From: JARYGU01 sp033795365
GTDB lineage: Bacteria > Pseudomonadota > Alphaproteobacteria > Rhizobiales > Rhizobiaceae
DNA length: 64,000 nt
Reading direction: 5' to 3'
Assembly: GCA_033795365.1 (NCBI GenBank)
Contig: JARYGU010000023.1
Location: 9,040 to 73,039 of the forward strand
The position numbers were made by a program, and so were the translations under genes. Shown one piece after another: positions 25,551-33,504 of the stretch. The stretch's first letter is position 1; every line of letters starts with the position of its first letter. A model generated the notes under the pieces. It did not search any database. It had not been told where the DNA came from and was given only the letters and a program-made list of their open reading frames with translations.

Positions 25551-26873
25551 CTACGTCATGCCGAGCCTATCCTTGAGACGATAGTACGGAAACACATACC
25601 GCGCCGCCCTGGCCTTGATGGACCATAGCGCTATGTCATTGCGCTGGTCGTAGACATTGACCGGCACGTCGTCGAGTTCCCGTTTGCCGGCCATGAATTC
25701 GCCCATGACGCGCCCGAGATTTTGCGCAAGGTTGACGCCGCGGGTGGAGAAGCCGCCGACGGAGAAGACGTCTCGACCCAGCCGCAGGATGTGCGGCAGG
25801 TAGCTGTCCGTCACCGCGCAATAGCCTTCCCAGTAGCTTTCGAGCTGAATGTCACCTTCGGTCAGCTGCGGAAAGAGCATTTTCATGCGCGCTCGGGCGT
25901 GGTGCTCACCGTAGGCGACCTTGTTGCCGAAATCGAAGACGGCGCCGCCGGAGATCAGGCGGCCGGCCGCATCCAGACGACCGAAGCCGCCGGACTTGCG
26001 CAGATCCGTAAAACACAGCTGGGTTTTCAGGATTTTGCCGCGCAATGCTTCACTCAGCGGCTTGGTGGCGACATGGTAGAGGTAGACCGGGATGGCGGAT
26101 TTCTGCACGGCCGGCAGAAAGTCTCCGGTATAGGCATTGGTGGCGAACACGGCCGAACGCGCCGACACACGACTCGTGCCGCAGCGGACGACCACCCCCG
26201 GCCCGGTCTCCTCAAAGCCATCGACCGCACTGTTTTCGAAGATGCGCACGCCGCTCTGTTCCGCGGCCCGCGCCAACCCCACCGCAAGGCTGTAGGGGTT
26301 GACCGTGCCGCCCTCGGCATTGGACCAGCCGCCGAGATAGCCCTGCGCGCCGAGAAGATCGGCAACATCGGCGGGCGAGTGCCATTCCACCTTGGCGCCG
26401 AGCGCCTTCCATTCGTCATGGACCTTGCGGACCTTCTGCATCGAGGCGTCGGAATGGGCCGGCTGCATCCAGCCGTTCTGCACCGCCGAGCATTTGATCT
26501 GGAAGGCTTCGATCTGCCGGAAGACAGCGTCCGCACCGTGCAACACCAGATCGGCGAGCGCGAGGCCCTTGCGCCGGCCGACGGAAGCCTCGACGGCCGA
26601 CGGGGTAATGCCGCCCGGGAAATGCGGAACATTGTAACCGCCATTGCGGCCGGCAGCGCCATTGCCGACGCGTCCGGCCTCCAGCACGACGACGCTCAGC
26701 CCGTTTTTGGCAGCATGAATGGCGGTGTTGAGACCGGAATAGCCGCCGCCGATGACGACGAGATCGGCAGTCTCCTCACCGGACAGGCGGGGATAGTCAC
26801 GGACGGTTTCCTGCAGGGTCTTCGTCCAGACGACGCCTTGCATGGTTGGATCGATCGGGCTTGCCATGGACAT
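25551..26873 (-). CDS. FAD-dependent amino acid/amine oxidoreductase (DAO family), copy 1
   Basis: A 440-residue flavoprotein of the D-amino acid oxidase/glycine oxidase/PuuB group. The FAD-binding Rossmann motif is VVIGGGYSGLNTAIHAAKNG, followed by GNGAAGRNGGYNVP, and the C-terminal FAD contact is FSVGGFSTRGVNLAQNLG. The LVVIGGG start preceded by PRLSGEETADL is the PuuB-like arrangement used for gamma-glutamylputrescine or N-methyl amine oxidation. It is the last gene of the minus-strand acoABC-like operon. A paralogue lies at 39999. Starts at 26873 and 26867 are both possible, with weak ribosome-binding sites. It probably oxidises an amino acid or amine to an imine. Confidence 0.88.
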   Translation of the reverse strand: MSMASPIDPTMQGVVWTKTLQETVRDYPRLSGEETADLVVIGGGYSGLNTAIHAAKNGLSVVVLEAGRVGNGAAGRNGGYNVPHFPGGITPSAVEASVGRRKGLALADLVLHGADAVFRQIEAFQIKCSAVQNGWMQPAHSDASMQKVRKVHDEWKALGAKVEWHSPADVADLLGAQGYLGGWSNAEGGTVNPYSLAVGLARAAEQSGVRIFENSAVDGFEETGPGVVVRCGTSRVSARSAVFATNAYTGDFLPAVQKSAIPVYLYHVATKPLSEALRGKILKTQLCFTDLRKSGGFGRLDAAGRLISGGAVFDFGNKVAYGEHHARARMKMLFPQLTEGDIQLESYWEGYCAVTDSYLPHILRLGRDVFSVGGFSTRGVNLAQNLGRVMGEFMAGKRELDDVPVNVYDQRNDIALWSIKARAARYVFPYYRLKDRLGMT

Positions 26874-26963
26874 GATCAATGACTTTCGATGGGTTGTCGG
26901 GAAGGGGATGCGGAAATGAAGGCGCAGCCGTCACATCGCCGTTGATGGTTGCAGACAGCGCCA

Positions 26964-27884
26964 TCATGGCAAGCGTGCCGGCAGGTCGGTCTCGGGCACG
27001 GCCTCGACCTTCTGCGCCTTGCGATGCGAGATGAAGAGGCCGGCGACGACGATGATCGCCGATCCGATGATCATGTTCGTGCCCGGCACATCGTCGAAGA
27101 AAATGAAGCCGAACACCATGCCCCACAGCAGCAGCGTGTATTGGAACGGCGCGAGAATGGAGACGGGCGCAAGTTTCAGCGAACGCGTGACGACGAGGTG
27201 GGCGAAAGCGCCGATCACACCGAGAAGCAGCATCGAGGCGCCCTCGGACGGCGTGAAGGACCGCCAGTCGAACACCGAGGCGACCCCGGCGAGAACGAAC
27301 GTCGCAAGGCCCTGATAAATGCCAAGCGTCGCGTCCCCCGTTTGTGCAAGCGAGCGGTTGAGCACCAGGGTCAGCGCATAGGCGAGGCCACCGATTAACG
27401 CGAACCAGGCGGGAGCGGAAAACGCCGACGTCGACGGATCAAGCGCGATGATCACGCCGACAAAGCCGACCACAACCGCAGTCCAGCGCCGCCATCCGGC
27501 GCGCTCCCCCAGAAGAAAATGCGAGGCGACCGTCATATAGATCGGCCCGGCCATATAGAAGGTCATGACATCGGCAAGCGGCAGATAAATGACGGCTGCG
27601 TAGAACAGCGATGTATCGAGGGTGATGAGCATTGCCCGCACCAACTGCACGAACGGCCGGTGCACATTGCGGAATGGTGTTTCACCCTGCTGGCGCACCA
27701 GCGGCACCAGCACCATGAACGCGCCGATGGCACGGATCGTCAGAACCTGCGCCACACCGAAACTCGCAACCAGCATCTTGGCCACGACGTCGTTCAGCGC
27801 AAAAAGGAAATAGCCGACGATCACGAGGACAATCCCTCTCGTGAGGGCATGCCGGTTATCGGGATGGAGAAGATTGCGAAGCAT
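26964..27884 (-). CDS. EamA/DMT-family transporter
   Basis: A 306-residue membrane protein with about ten hydrophobic segments and two EamA repeats. The first begins FALNDVVAKMLVASFGVAQ, and the second has WFALIGGLAYALTLVLNRSLAQTG and LAPFQYTLLLWGMVFGFIFFDDVP. Members export amino acids or metabolites, or act as uptake carriers. A long in-frame upstream region that overlaps the Rid gene was rejected because it has no membrane or domain character. It is in the operon between the Rid protein and the DAO-type flavoprotein, so it may export an overflow product of the pathway. Specificity cannot be inferred. Confidence 0.85.
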   Translation of the reverse strand: MLRNLLHPDNRHALTRGIVLVIVGYFLFALNDVVAKMLVASFGVAQVLTIRAIGAFMVLVPLVRQQGETPFRNVHRPFVQLVRAMLITLDTSLFYAAVIYLPLADVMTFYMAGPIYMTVASHFLLGERAGWRRWTAVVVGFVGVIIALDPSTSAFSAPAWFALIGGLAYALTLVLNRSLAQTGDATLGIYQGLATFVLAGVASVFDWRSFTPSEGASMLLLGVIGAFAHLVVTRSLKLAPVSILAPFQYTLLLWGMVFGFIFFDDVPGTNMIIGSAIIVVAGLFISHRKAQKVEAVPETDLPARLP

Positions 27885-27949
27885 GCCGGACGCCCATGAG
27901 ACGGCTCGATTGGGAAGAAAGGCCGCCGGACAGGCCGGCGGCCGATCGA

Positions 27950-28342
27950 TTATGCGCCGCAGCCGACGACGGCGGTCGCGGAGATTTCGACCTTGACGTT
28001 CGGGACCGGGAACTGGACGACGAGCGCCGCATTGGTCGGCAGGATATCGCCGAAGATCTCCTTCAGAGTCGGGCCGATGGCGGCGAATACTTCGGCCGAG
28101 GTCACATAGGTCGTGATCTGGACGACATCCTTCAGCGAGGCGCCGGCCTTTTCCAGCCAGGGCTCTATGTTGCGGATGACCTGGCGGAGCTGCTCGACCG
28201 GATCGGTGCTGCACTCGCCCGTCTGGAAATTCACGCCGACCGTACCCGACACGTAGACGGTATCGCCAACCTTCACGCAGCGGGAATAGCCATAGGCCTT
28301 CTCGAAGGAGGAGCCGGAGGAGATGTTGATGCGCTTCGTCAT
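27950..28342 (-). CDS. RidA/YjgF-family protein lacking the catalytic Arg
   Basis: A 130-residue Rid protein (VGDTVYVSGTVGVN, IRNIEPWLEKAGASLKDVVQITTYVT, KVEISATAVVG). RidA hydrolyses reactive enamines/imines made from amino acids. In archetypal RidA an Arg lies in the PARSCVEV block; here that block reads LPTNAALVV, so the Arg is absent and the protein probably belongs to one of the Rid subgroups without the classic deaminase activity. It lies between an SDR gene and an EamA gene in the acoABC-like operon, next to imine-producing flavoproteins, so it may still handle a related unstable intermediate. Confidence 0.88.
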   Translation of the reverse strand: MTKRINISSGSSFEKAYGYSRCVKVGDTVYVSGTVGVNFQTGECSTDPVEQLRQVIRNIEPWLEKAGASLKDVVQITTYVTSAEVFAAIGPTLKEIFGDILPTNAALVVQFPVPNVKVEISATAVVGCGA

Positions 28343-28389
28343 TGTCTCAGCCTTTCATGCCGGAACGGAAATGATTTGATCGGAAAGTT

Positions 28390-29124
28390 TCACCAGGTAT
28401 AGCCGTTGGCGATCCAACCGCCGTCGACGGGAAGCACGATGCCGTGCACCATGCCGGCCTCCGGCGAGGAGAGAAACGCGGCTGCGGCCGCGACCTCCTC
28501 GGGCTCGGCGATGCGGCCAAGCGGCGTGCGGTTGCGAACGCCGACCATGTTGTAGATGCCCTTGTCGATGAGGTCCTGCACCATCGGCGTGCGCACGCCG
28601 GTCGGAGCCAGCGCATTGACGCGGATGCCAAGCGGGCCCCATTCGGTGGCGAGCGACTGCATCATGTTGTGCACGGCGCCCTTGGAGGCGCAGTAGGCCG
28701 TTCGCTTGGGGGCGCCGACGGAGCCATAGACGGATCCGATGAAGACGATGTTGCCGCCGCCGTTCTCGCTCATGTACTTCGCAGCCCTCTGGGCCGGCAG
28801 GAAGCTGCCGAGCACGTTGACGGACATCATGCGCATGAAGGCGTCTGCCGCCAGATCGAGTGCGGGTTCGACAGCGACGATGCCGGCGGCGGTGACAAGA
28901 GTGTCGAGCCCGCCGAAGGTTTCCACCGTACGGGCGACGGCCGCTTCGACATCCGCTGGGTTCGTGACGTCGCCTTCAATGGCTAGCACATCGGCCCCGA
29001 GCTTCTCACGTGCTTCGGCCACGCCGGCGCGGTCCAGGATGCAGACCTTGTCGCCGCGACGGACGAAATGTTCCGCCGTGGAGAAACCGATGCCCTGTGC
29101 GCCGCCCGTTATGAGGCTGATCAT
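28390..29124 (-). CDS. Short-chain dehydrogenase/reductase
   Basis: A 244-residue classical SDR with TGGAQGIGFSTA for NAD(P), NAG-like AAGIV, catalytic S in GSVYGS and YCASKGA (Tyr/Lys), and a PVDGGWIANG C-terminus. Acidic residue in ILDRAG after beta-strand 2 suggests NAD rather than NADP. It is 23 bases downstream of proC in the minus operon with acoABC-like genes. In acetoin-type pathways an SDR interconverts butanediol, acetoin or diacetyl, so it may make the alpha-hydroxyketone or 2-oxo substrate of the dehydrogenase complex. That role is inference. Confidence 0.9.
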   Translation of the reverse strand: MISLITGGAQGIGFSTAEHFVRRGDKVCILDRAGVAEAREKLGADVLAIEGDVTNPADVEAAVARTVETFGGLDTLVTAAGIVAVEPALDLAADAFMRMMSVNVLGSFLPAQRAAKYMSENGGGNIVFIGSVYGSVGAPKRTAYCASKGAVHNMMQSLATEWGPLGIRVNALAPTGVRTPMVQDLIDKGIYNMVGVRNRTPLGRIAEPEEVAAAAAFLSSPEAGMVHGIVLPVDGGWIANGYTW

Positions 29125-29147
29125 TTCTATGTCCTTCCAGATTTGAT

Positions 29148-29963
29148 TCAGTTGGATTTGCCGAGTTCGATGCTGCGGTCGCGGGCAGCGCGCGTGGCTT
29201 CCGCCACGAGTTTCCCGGTGCGCTCATCGCTCATGAAGACATTCAAGGCGGCCGCCGTCGTGCCGCCGGGGCTCGTCACCTGCCGGCGAAGCGTAGCGGG
29301 ATCGACATCCGCTTCCATGGCAAGCCGGCCGGCGCCGCGTACTGTCTGCTTTGCCAGCAGTGCTGCGGTTTCCGCCGAAAGGCCGAGGGCAATGCCCGCA
29401 TTCGTCAAAGCCTCAATGAAATGGAAAACATAGGCCGGCCCCGAGCCGGAAATCGCTGTTACGGCATCCATATGCGCTTCCTCGTCGATCCAAGTGACTA
29501 CGCCAGACGTGGCGAGCAGCGACGAGACGAGGTTTTTTGCTGCTTCCGTAACGCCATCACAGGCGTAGAGGACCATCATGCCTTCACCGATGGCGGCGGG
29601 TGTGTTCGGCATGCAGCGTACGGTGGCTGTCCCGGCGGGAAGGCACTGCGCCATGGCTGCCGTGGTCACGCCGGCTGCGATGGAAACAAAGGTCGCGCCG
29701 CGCGCCGCGAATTCCATACAGTCTGCCAGCACCGCTTCGACGAGGTTCGGTTTGACGGCGACGAAGACGATCTCGGGCGCAAGGCCTTGCGGAAGATCGG
29801 CCAATCGCGAGACGGCAAAGGCGCCCGCGCCGGCCGCACGGGCACGAAGCTCGTCGGCCGGCTCCACGACATGGACCGTAAGTGTCGGATCCTTGCGTAG
29901 CCATCCGCACAACATGGCAAAACCCATATTGCCGCAACCGATGAGAAGAAGCGTGTGTGACAT
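29148..29963 (-). CDS. proC: Pyrroline-5-carboxylate reductase family protein
   Basis: A 271-residue ProC with LLIGCGNMGFAMLCGW at the N-terminus, VAVKPN, RCMPNTPAAIGEG, AISGSGPAYVFHFIEAL and VTSPGGTTAAAL, all in the canonical places. It reduces pyrroline-5-carboxylate, or a similar cyclic or imino acid, with NAD(P)H. The ATG at 29963 was chosen because the family starts here; a frame opening at 29978 only adds residues over the acoC stop. As it is 11 bases behind acoC and not in a proline biosynthetic setting, it is more likely a catabolic or imine-handling paralogue than the housekeeping enzyme. Confidence 0.9.
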   Translation of the reverse strand: MSHTLLLIGCGNMGFAMLCGWLRKDPTLTVHVVEPADELRARAAGAGAFAVSRLADLPQGLAPEIVFVAVKPNLVEAVLADCMEFAARGATFVSIAAGVTTAAMAQCLPAGTATVRCMPNTPAAIGEGMMVLYACDGVTEAAKNLVSSLLATSGVVTWIDEEAHMDAVTAISGSGPAYVFHFIEALTNAGIALGLSAETAALLAKQTVRGAGRLAMEADVDPATLRRQVTSPGGTTAAALNVFMSDERTGKLVAEATRAARDRSIELGKSN

Positions 29964-29974
29964 GAACCGGCTCC

Positions 29975-31279
29975 TCAAACGCTCTTGATCAGGGCAGTGA
30001 CGATGCCAAGGGAAAGGTCCGGTGCTTCAAGCTGCGGCACGTGGCCGACATCCGGCAGAAGATGCAGGCCGACTTGCCCGGGTGCCTGCAACGCGCCACG
30101 CCAGTCGAGAACCCTGTCCCTGCGGCCCCAGACGATCCGCGTCGGGCATTCCAGCCGCTGCAACGCTGCCGCGAGGTCGAAGCTCTGCGTGCCATCAGCA
30201 AAAAGCGTCTCGCCCATGTGGGATTGTGCTGCGCGAAGTTCCGCGTCGGCGCGGGCAGCGAAGGCAGCATTGACGAAGGCCGGATCGATGAGCTTCTGGT
30301 CGTGCACCATTACCTTCAACCAGGCCTCGAGGCTTCCGGGACGGGAGGCGCGGGCGATACCGCCAATGAAATCGCCGTTGACCCTGGGGCCGAGGCCACC
30401 TGGCGCGAAGAGCGCCAAGGACGCCACCTTGCGGGGGCGTGTATCGGCGAGCGCAAGGGCAAGCGCTCCGCCCAGCGAATGGCCGATCACATGCGCGCCG
30501 TCGAGATCAAGAGCGTCGAAGGCTTCGCGCACCTCACGCACCAGATTGGCGAAGCTGCCGACCTGCCGCTTCGGCGATGCACCATGGTTCGGCAGATCGA
30601 GACGGTACACCGCATGATTTTTCGCCAGATGACGATCAAGCGGGTACCAGGACAGCGAGTCGCTGGCAAAACCGTGGATCAGGAAGACCGGCGTGCCACT
30701 TGCGGTGCCGCTGCGGTGCACCTTCAACGGACCGTGTTCGTCGGCGGGCAGGTCGACCGGCGCCTGCACGGCGAAGAGCGGTGCGCGTTGTGATGCCTCG
30801 GCAACGTCGCGCAGCTTGATGCGGCCGGAAGGGCTGGAGGCTCTCACGGCACGGAGATCAATGCCGGCAGAACTCGCTGCCCGGCGGGCTGCGGGGCTTG
30901 CGAGGACGCGACCGGAGGTCACCGCCGCACGCGGCGCCTCCGCGGCACCTCCGGCCGCAACCGCGACCGTTGCCGGTGCGGATGACAGACCGGATTCGAC
31001 CGTTGGCGTTTCGCCACCGTCATAGTCCACGTCGGAGCTGTCTGTGCCGATCAGGCAAAGCACGGCAGCCGCCGGCACTTCGCTATCCGCCTCGGCGAAG
31101 ATGGCGCTCACCACGCCGGCACAGGGCGCCTCGATATCGACGGCTGCCTTGGCGGTTTCGATGGTAAGGAGCACATCGCCCTCGGCAACCGTGTCGCCGA
31201 CGCCAACACGCCACTCCACGATCACGAGCGTTTCCATATATTCGCCGGCGACGGCGCCTGCGGTTATCGGCGTTGCCAT
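29975..31279 (-). CDS. acoC: AcoC-like E2 subunit: lipoyl, E3-binding and alpha/beta-hydrolase domains
   Basis: A 434-residue protein. Residues 1-75 form a lipoyl domain with the lipoylated Lys in IETAKAAVDI. About 115-160 is a peripheral subunit/E3-binding domain (VLASPAARRAASSAGIDL, SPSGRIKLRDV). From about 180 there is an alpha/beta-hydrolase fold (VFLIHGFASDSLSW, HVIGHSLGGALALAL, DVGHVPQLEAP) in place of the usual 2-oxoacid acyltransferase domain. This architecture is that of acetoin dehydrogenase E2 (AcoC), which forms acetyl-CoA from the lipoyl-bound acetyl group. No E3 gene is seen in the window, so E3 must be borrowed. It sits 14 bases after acoB. Confidence 0.88.
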   Translation of the reverse strand: MATPITAGAVAGEYMETLVIVEWRVGVGDTVAEGDVLLTIETAKAAVDIEAPCAGVVSAIFAEADSEVPAAAVLCLIGTDSSDVDYDGGETPTVESGLSSAPATVAVAAGGAAEAPRAAVTSGRVLASPAARRAASSAGIDLRAVRASSPSGRIKLRDVAEASQRAPLFAVQAPVDLPADEHGPLKVHRSGTASGTPVFLIHGFASDSLSWYPLDRHLAKNHAVYRLDLPNHGASPKRQVGSFANLVREVREAFDALDLDGAHVIGHSLGGALALALADTRPRKVASLALFAPGGLGPRVNGDFIGGIARASRPGSLEAWLKVMVHDQKLIDPAFVNAAFAARADAELRAAQSHMGETLFADGTQSFDLAAALQRLECPTRIVWGRRDRVLDWRGALQAPGQVGLHLLPDVGHVPQLEAPDLSLGIVTALIKSV

Positions 31280-31293
31280 ATCTGTCTCCCGGC

Positions 31294-32271
31294 CTATGCG
31301 AGGGCCTTTTTCGCCGCAGCGGCGATCTTCACCGCATTCGGCAGAACGGCCATTTCCAGCGGCTCGGAATAAGGGATCGCCATGTCCGGCATCGCGACGC
31401 GCGCGACCGGCGCATCGAGATCGTCGAAGCAATGCTCCATGATCGTCGCCGAAAGCTCCGAAGCGTAGCCGCAGAAAGTCCAGCCTTCATTGACGACAAC
31501 GGCATGGTTGGTCTTGGCGATGGACTGGCGTATCGCATCGAGATCGAGCGGGCGCAGCGTGCGCAGGTCGATCACCTCAGCTTCGATGCCATCCTTGGCA
31601 AGGAGCCTGGCGGCATTTTCGGCTTCGATGACCATCTTCGAGGAGGCAAAGATCGAGACATGTTTGCCCTCGACCACAGTTTTCGCCTTGCCGATCGGCA
31701 CGAGCACCTCGTCGCCATCAGGCACTTCGCCGCGCGTATTGTAGAGCAGCTTGTGCTCGAGGAAGACGACGGGCTGACGGTCGCGGATGGCCGACTTCAA
31801 CAGGCCTTTCGCGTCAGCCGGTGTGGCCGGGGCGACAACCTTGATACCCGGAATATGGCAGACCATCGCATCGAGGCTCTTGGCGTGCTGGGCACCAGTC
31901 CCGACGCCGCCGCCGCCTTGCGTGCGCAGCACGAAGGGAATGTCGACCTGACCTTCCCAGAGATAGGTGAAGACGGATGCCTGGTTGACGAGCGCGTCGA
32001 GCGACAGCGGCAGGAAGTCGGCATACATGATCTCGAGAACAGGACGCGTGCCGGACATGGCGGCCGTCACGGCCATCGCCGTCAGCGCCTGCTCGGAAAT
32101 CGGCGTATCGCGCACGCGCGCATCGCCGAATTCATCACGCAAATCCTTGGAAACCTTGAAGACGCCACCGTAGCGGCCAATGTCCTCACCGAACAGGAAC
32201 ACGCTCGCATCGCGCTGCATTTCTTCCCTGAGGGCGGCGTTCAACGCTTCTGCATAACGCATCAAGGTCAT
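31294..32271 (-). CDS. acoB: TPP-dependent dehydrogenase E1 beta subunit (AcoB-like)
   Basis: A 325-residue transketolase-type beta subunit: MRYAEALNAALREEMQRD, then VFLFGEDIGRYGGVFKVSKDLRDEFG, GTGAQHAKSLDAM, LTPATPADAKGLL-like ATPADAKGLLKSAI, and a C-terminal VVNEGWTFCGYASE. It pairs with the alpha subunit encoded one base upstream. In acetoin, pyruvate and branched-chain complexes this subunit binds TPP together with alpha. With an alpha/beta-hydrolase-type E2 downstream, acetoin or a related 2,3-dicarbonyl/alpha-hydroxyketone is the likely substrate class. Overlapping stop and start codons (TAATG) with acoA indicate coupled 1:1 synthesis. Confidence 0.88.
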   Translation of the reverse strand: MTLMRYAEALNAALREEMQRDASVFLFGEDIGRYGGVFKVSKDLRDEFGDARVRDTPISEQALTAMAVTAAMSGTRPVLEIMYADFLPLSLDALVNQASVFTYLWEGQVDIPFVLRTQGGGGVGTGAQHAKSLDAMVCHIPGIKVVAPATPADAKGLLKSAIRDRQPVVFLEHKLLYNTRGEVPDGDEVLVPIGKAKTVVEGKHVSIFASSKMVIEAENAARLLAKDGIEAEVIDLRTLRPLDLDAIRQSIAKTNHAVVVNEGWTFCGYASELSATIMEHCFDDLDAPVARVAMPDMAIPYSEPLEMAVLPNAVKIAAAAKKALA

Positions 32272-33245
32272 TACTTGGTCTCCGAGTAGGCGGCCGAGGG
32301 GGCATGGATTTCAAAAGTGGGGAACGGATCGGAAAGCGCGGTCTCGAAGGCCTGCGCGACTTCCGCGCGTGCGGCCGCCTCGATGGCGGCAACCGTGTCG
32401 GCACCGACCAATGCCACCAGCTTCTCGGCAGACAGCTTGATGGGATCCCGATCGAGCCACGGCGCCATCTCCTCTTCGGACTGGTAACCACCCATATCCG
32501 ACGTGGAGAAGCCCTTCACGCGATAGGTCTTGGCCTCGATGAGGCTCGGACCCTCACCACGGCGCGCCCGTTCGGCTGCGGCGGCAACAGCGCGGTAGAC
32601 CGCTTCGGCATCATTGCCATCGACGATCTCGCCGGGCATCGCGTAACCGGCGGCGCGGATGCTGAGATCCTCGACCGGCGACTGCACTTCCTGGCGCACG
32701 GTGAGACCGTACTGGTTGTTCTCGAGAACAAAGATGACCGGCAACTTCCATAGCCCGGCTATGTTCATTGCCTCGTGGCAGATGCCGGTCTGGGCGGCAC
32801 CGTCGCCGAAGACGACCATCGAGACGCGATCCTGCTTGAGGATCTGCATGGAAAGCGCCATGCCCGTTGCGGCCGGAATACCGGCGCCGACGATGGCATT
32901 GCCGCCAAGCATACCCGTTTTCACGTCGCCGAGCAGCATGTGACCGCCCCTGCCCTTGCAGTAGCCGGTCTCGCGGCCGAAGATTTCAGCCACGATGCCG
33001 CGCGCCGTCAGGCCCTTGCCGACGTAGACATGGTGGCCACGATGGGTGGTACAGACATAGTCGTCGACGCGCAGCGCCGCACAGGCGGCAACGCCCACAG
33101 CCTCCTGGCCGTCGCAGCGATGGATCGGCCCACGGGTCTTACCCTCCTTGGCATAGGCGCCAAGCACTTCTTCCAGTTCGCGCGTCACCACCATCTTGTG
33201 GTGGATGTCCTTCAGTTCGTCCGTAGATGGCGCGTTTAACATCAT
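32271..33245 (-). CDS. acoA: TPP-dependent dehydrogenase E1 alpha subunit (AcoA-like)
   Basis: A 324-residue E1 alpha subunit with the TPP motif from VVFGDGAAQTG to FVLENNQYG (GDG to NN), a regulatory-loop-like RVKGFSTSDMGGYQSEEE and GPIHRCDGQEAVGVA near the N-terminus. Two adjacent ATGs (33245 and 33242) exist; GAGG is better spaced for the second. It starts the minus operon acoA-acoB-acoC-proC-SDR-rid-eamA-DAO. Upstream is a palindromic site probably used by a GntR repressor and shared with the divergent amino-acid transporter. Confidence 0.9.
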   Translation of the reverse strand: MMLNAPSTDELKDIHHKMVVTRELEEVLGAYAKEGKTRGPIHRCDGQEAVGVAACAALRVDDYVCTTHRGHHVYVGKGLTARGIVAEIFGRETGYCKGRGGHMLLGDVKTGMLGGNAIVGAGIPAATGMALSMQILKQDRVSMVVFGDGAAQTGICHEAMNIAGLWKLPVIFVLENNQYGLTVRQEVQSPVEDLSIRAAGYAMPGEIVDGNDAEAVYRAVAAAAERARRGEGPSLIEAKTYRVKGFSTSDMGGYQSEEEMAPWLDRDPIKLSAEKLVALVGADTVAAIEAAARAEVAQAFETALSDPFPTFEIHAPSAAYSETK

Positions 33246-33265
33246 GATCCTCGTGGCCTTAATTT

Positions 33266-33285
33266 GTTATAACAGGTATCATAAC
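33266..33285. promoter_or_regulatory. Putative GntR operator before acoA
   Basis: GTTAT-aacaggtatc-ATAAC, an inverted repeat 21 bases before the acoA start. Its TATAACA core is shared with the site at 33434-33454 before the divergent transporter. Another palindrome, CCACAA-aaa-TTGTGG, lies at 33319-33333 in the same intergenic region. Confidence 0.5.
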
Positions 33286-33433
33286 GCAAAAGTCGTGCAA
33301 TTTATTTTTTGATGACGACCACAAAAATTGTGGATGAGCCACCAAAAATCCCGCATAAACTACGTATTTTCAGTGGCTTATTAAATTTATCGAAACCCAA
33401 TATGAATCATCTGGACAAATACCGGACCTTCGT

Positions 33434-33454
33434 CATTATATAACAAATAACTTT
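33434..33454. promoter_or_regulatory. Putative GntR operator before the amino-acid transporter
   Basis: CATTATATAACAAATAACTTT, identical at 16 of 21 positions to the site before the SDR gene (38660-38680) and 51 bases before the binding-protein ATG. An RNA hairpin element (GCCGGA-tag-TCCGGC, 33460-33474) follows. Confidence 0.5.
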
Positions 33455-33504
33455 GGGCGGCCGGATAGTCCGGCTTGCCGGCAAGCAGCACAAAAGGGGA
33501 ATCC

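Noticed and set aside
33460..33484. Riboswitch-like hairpins before the amino-acid transporter
   Set aside because: Only simple short stems; no known riboswitch core could be recognised.
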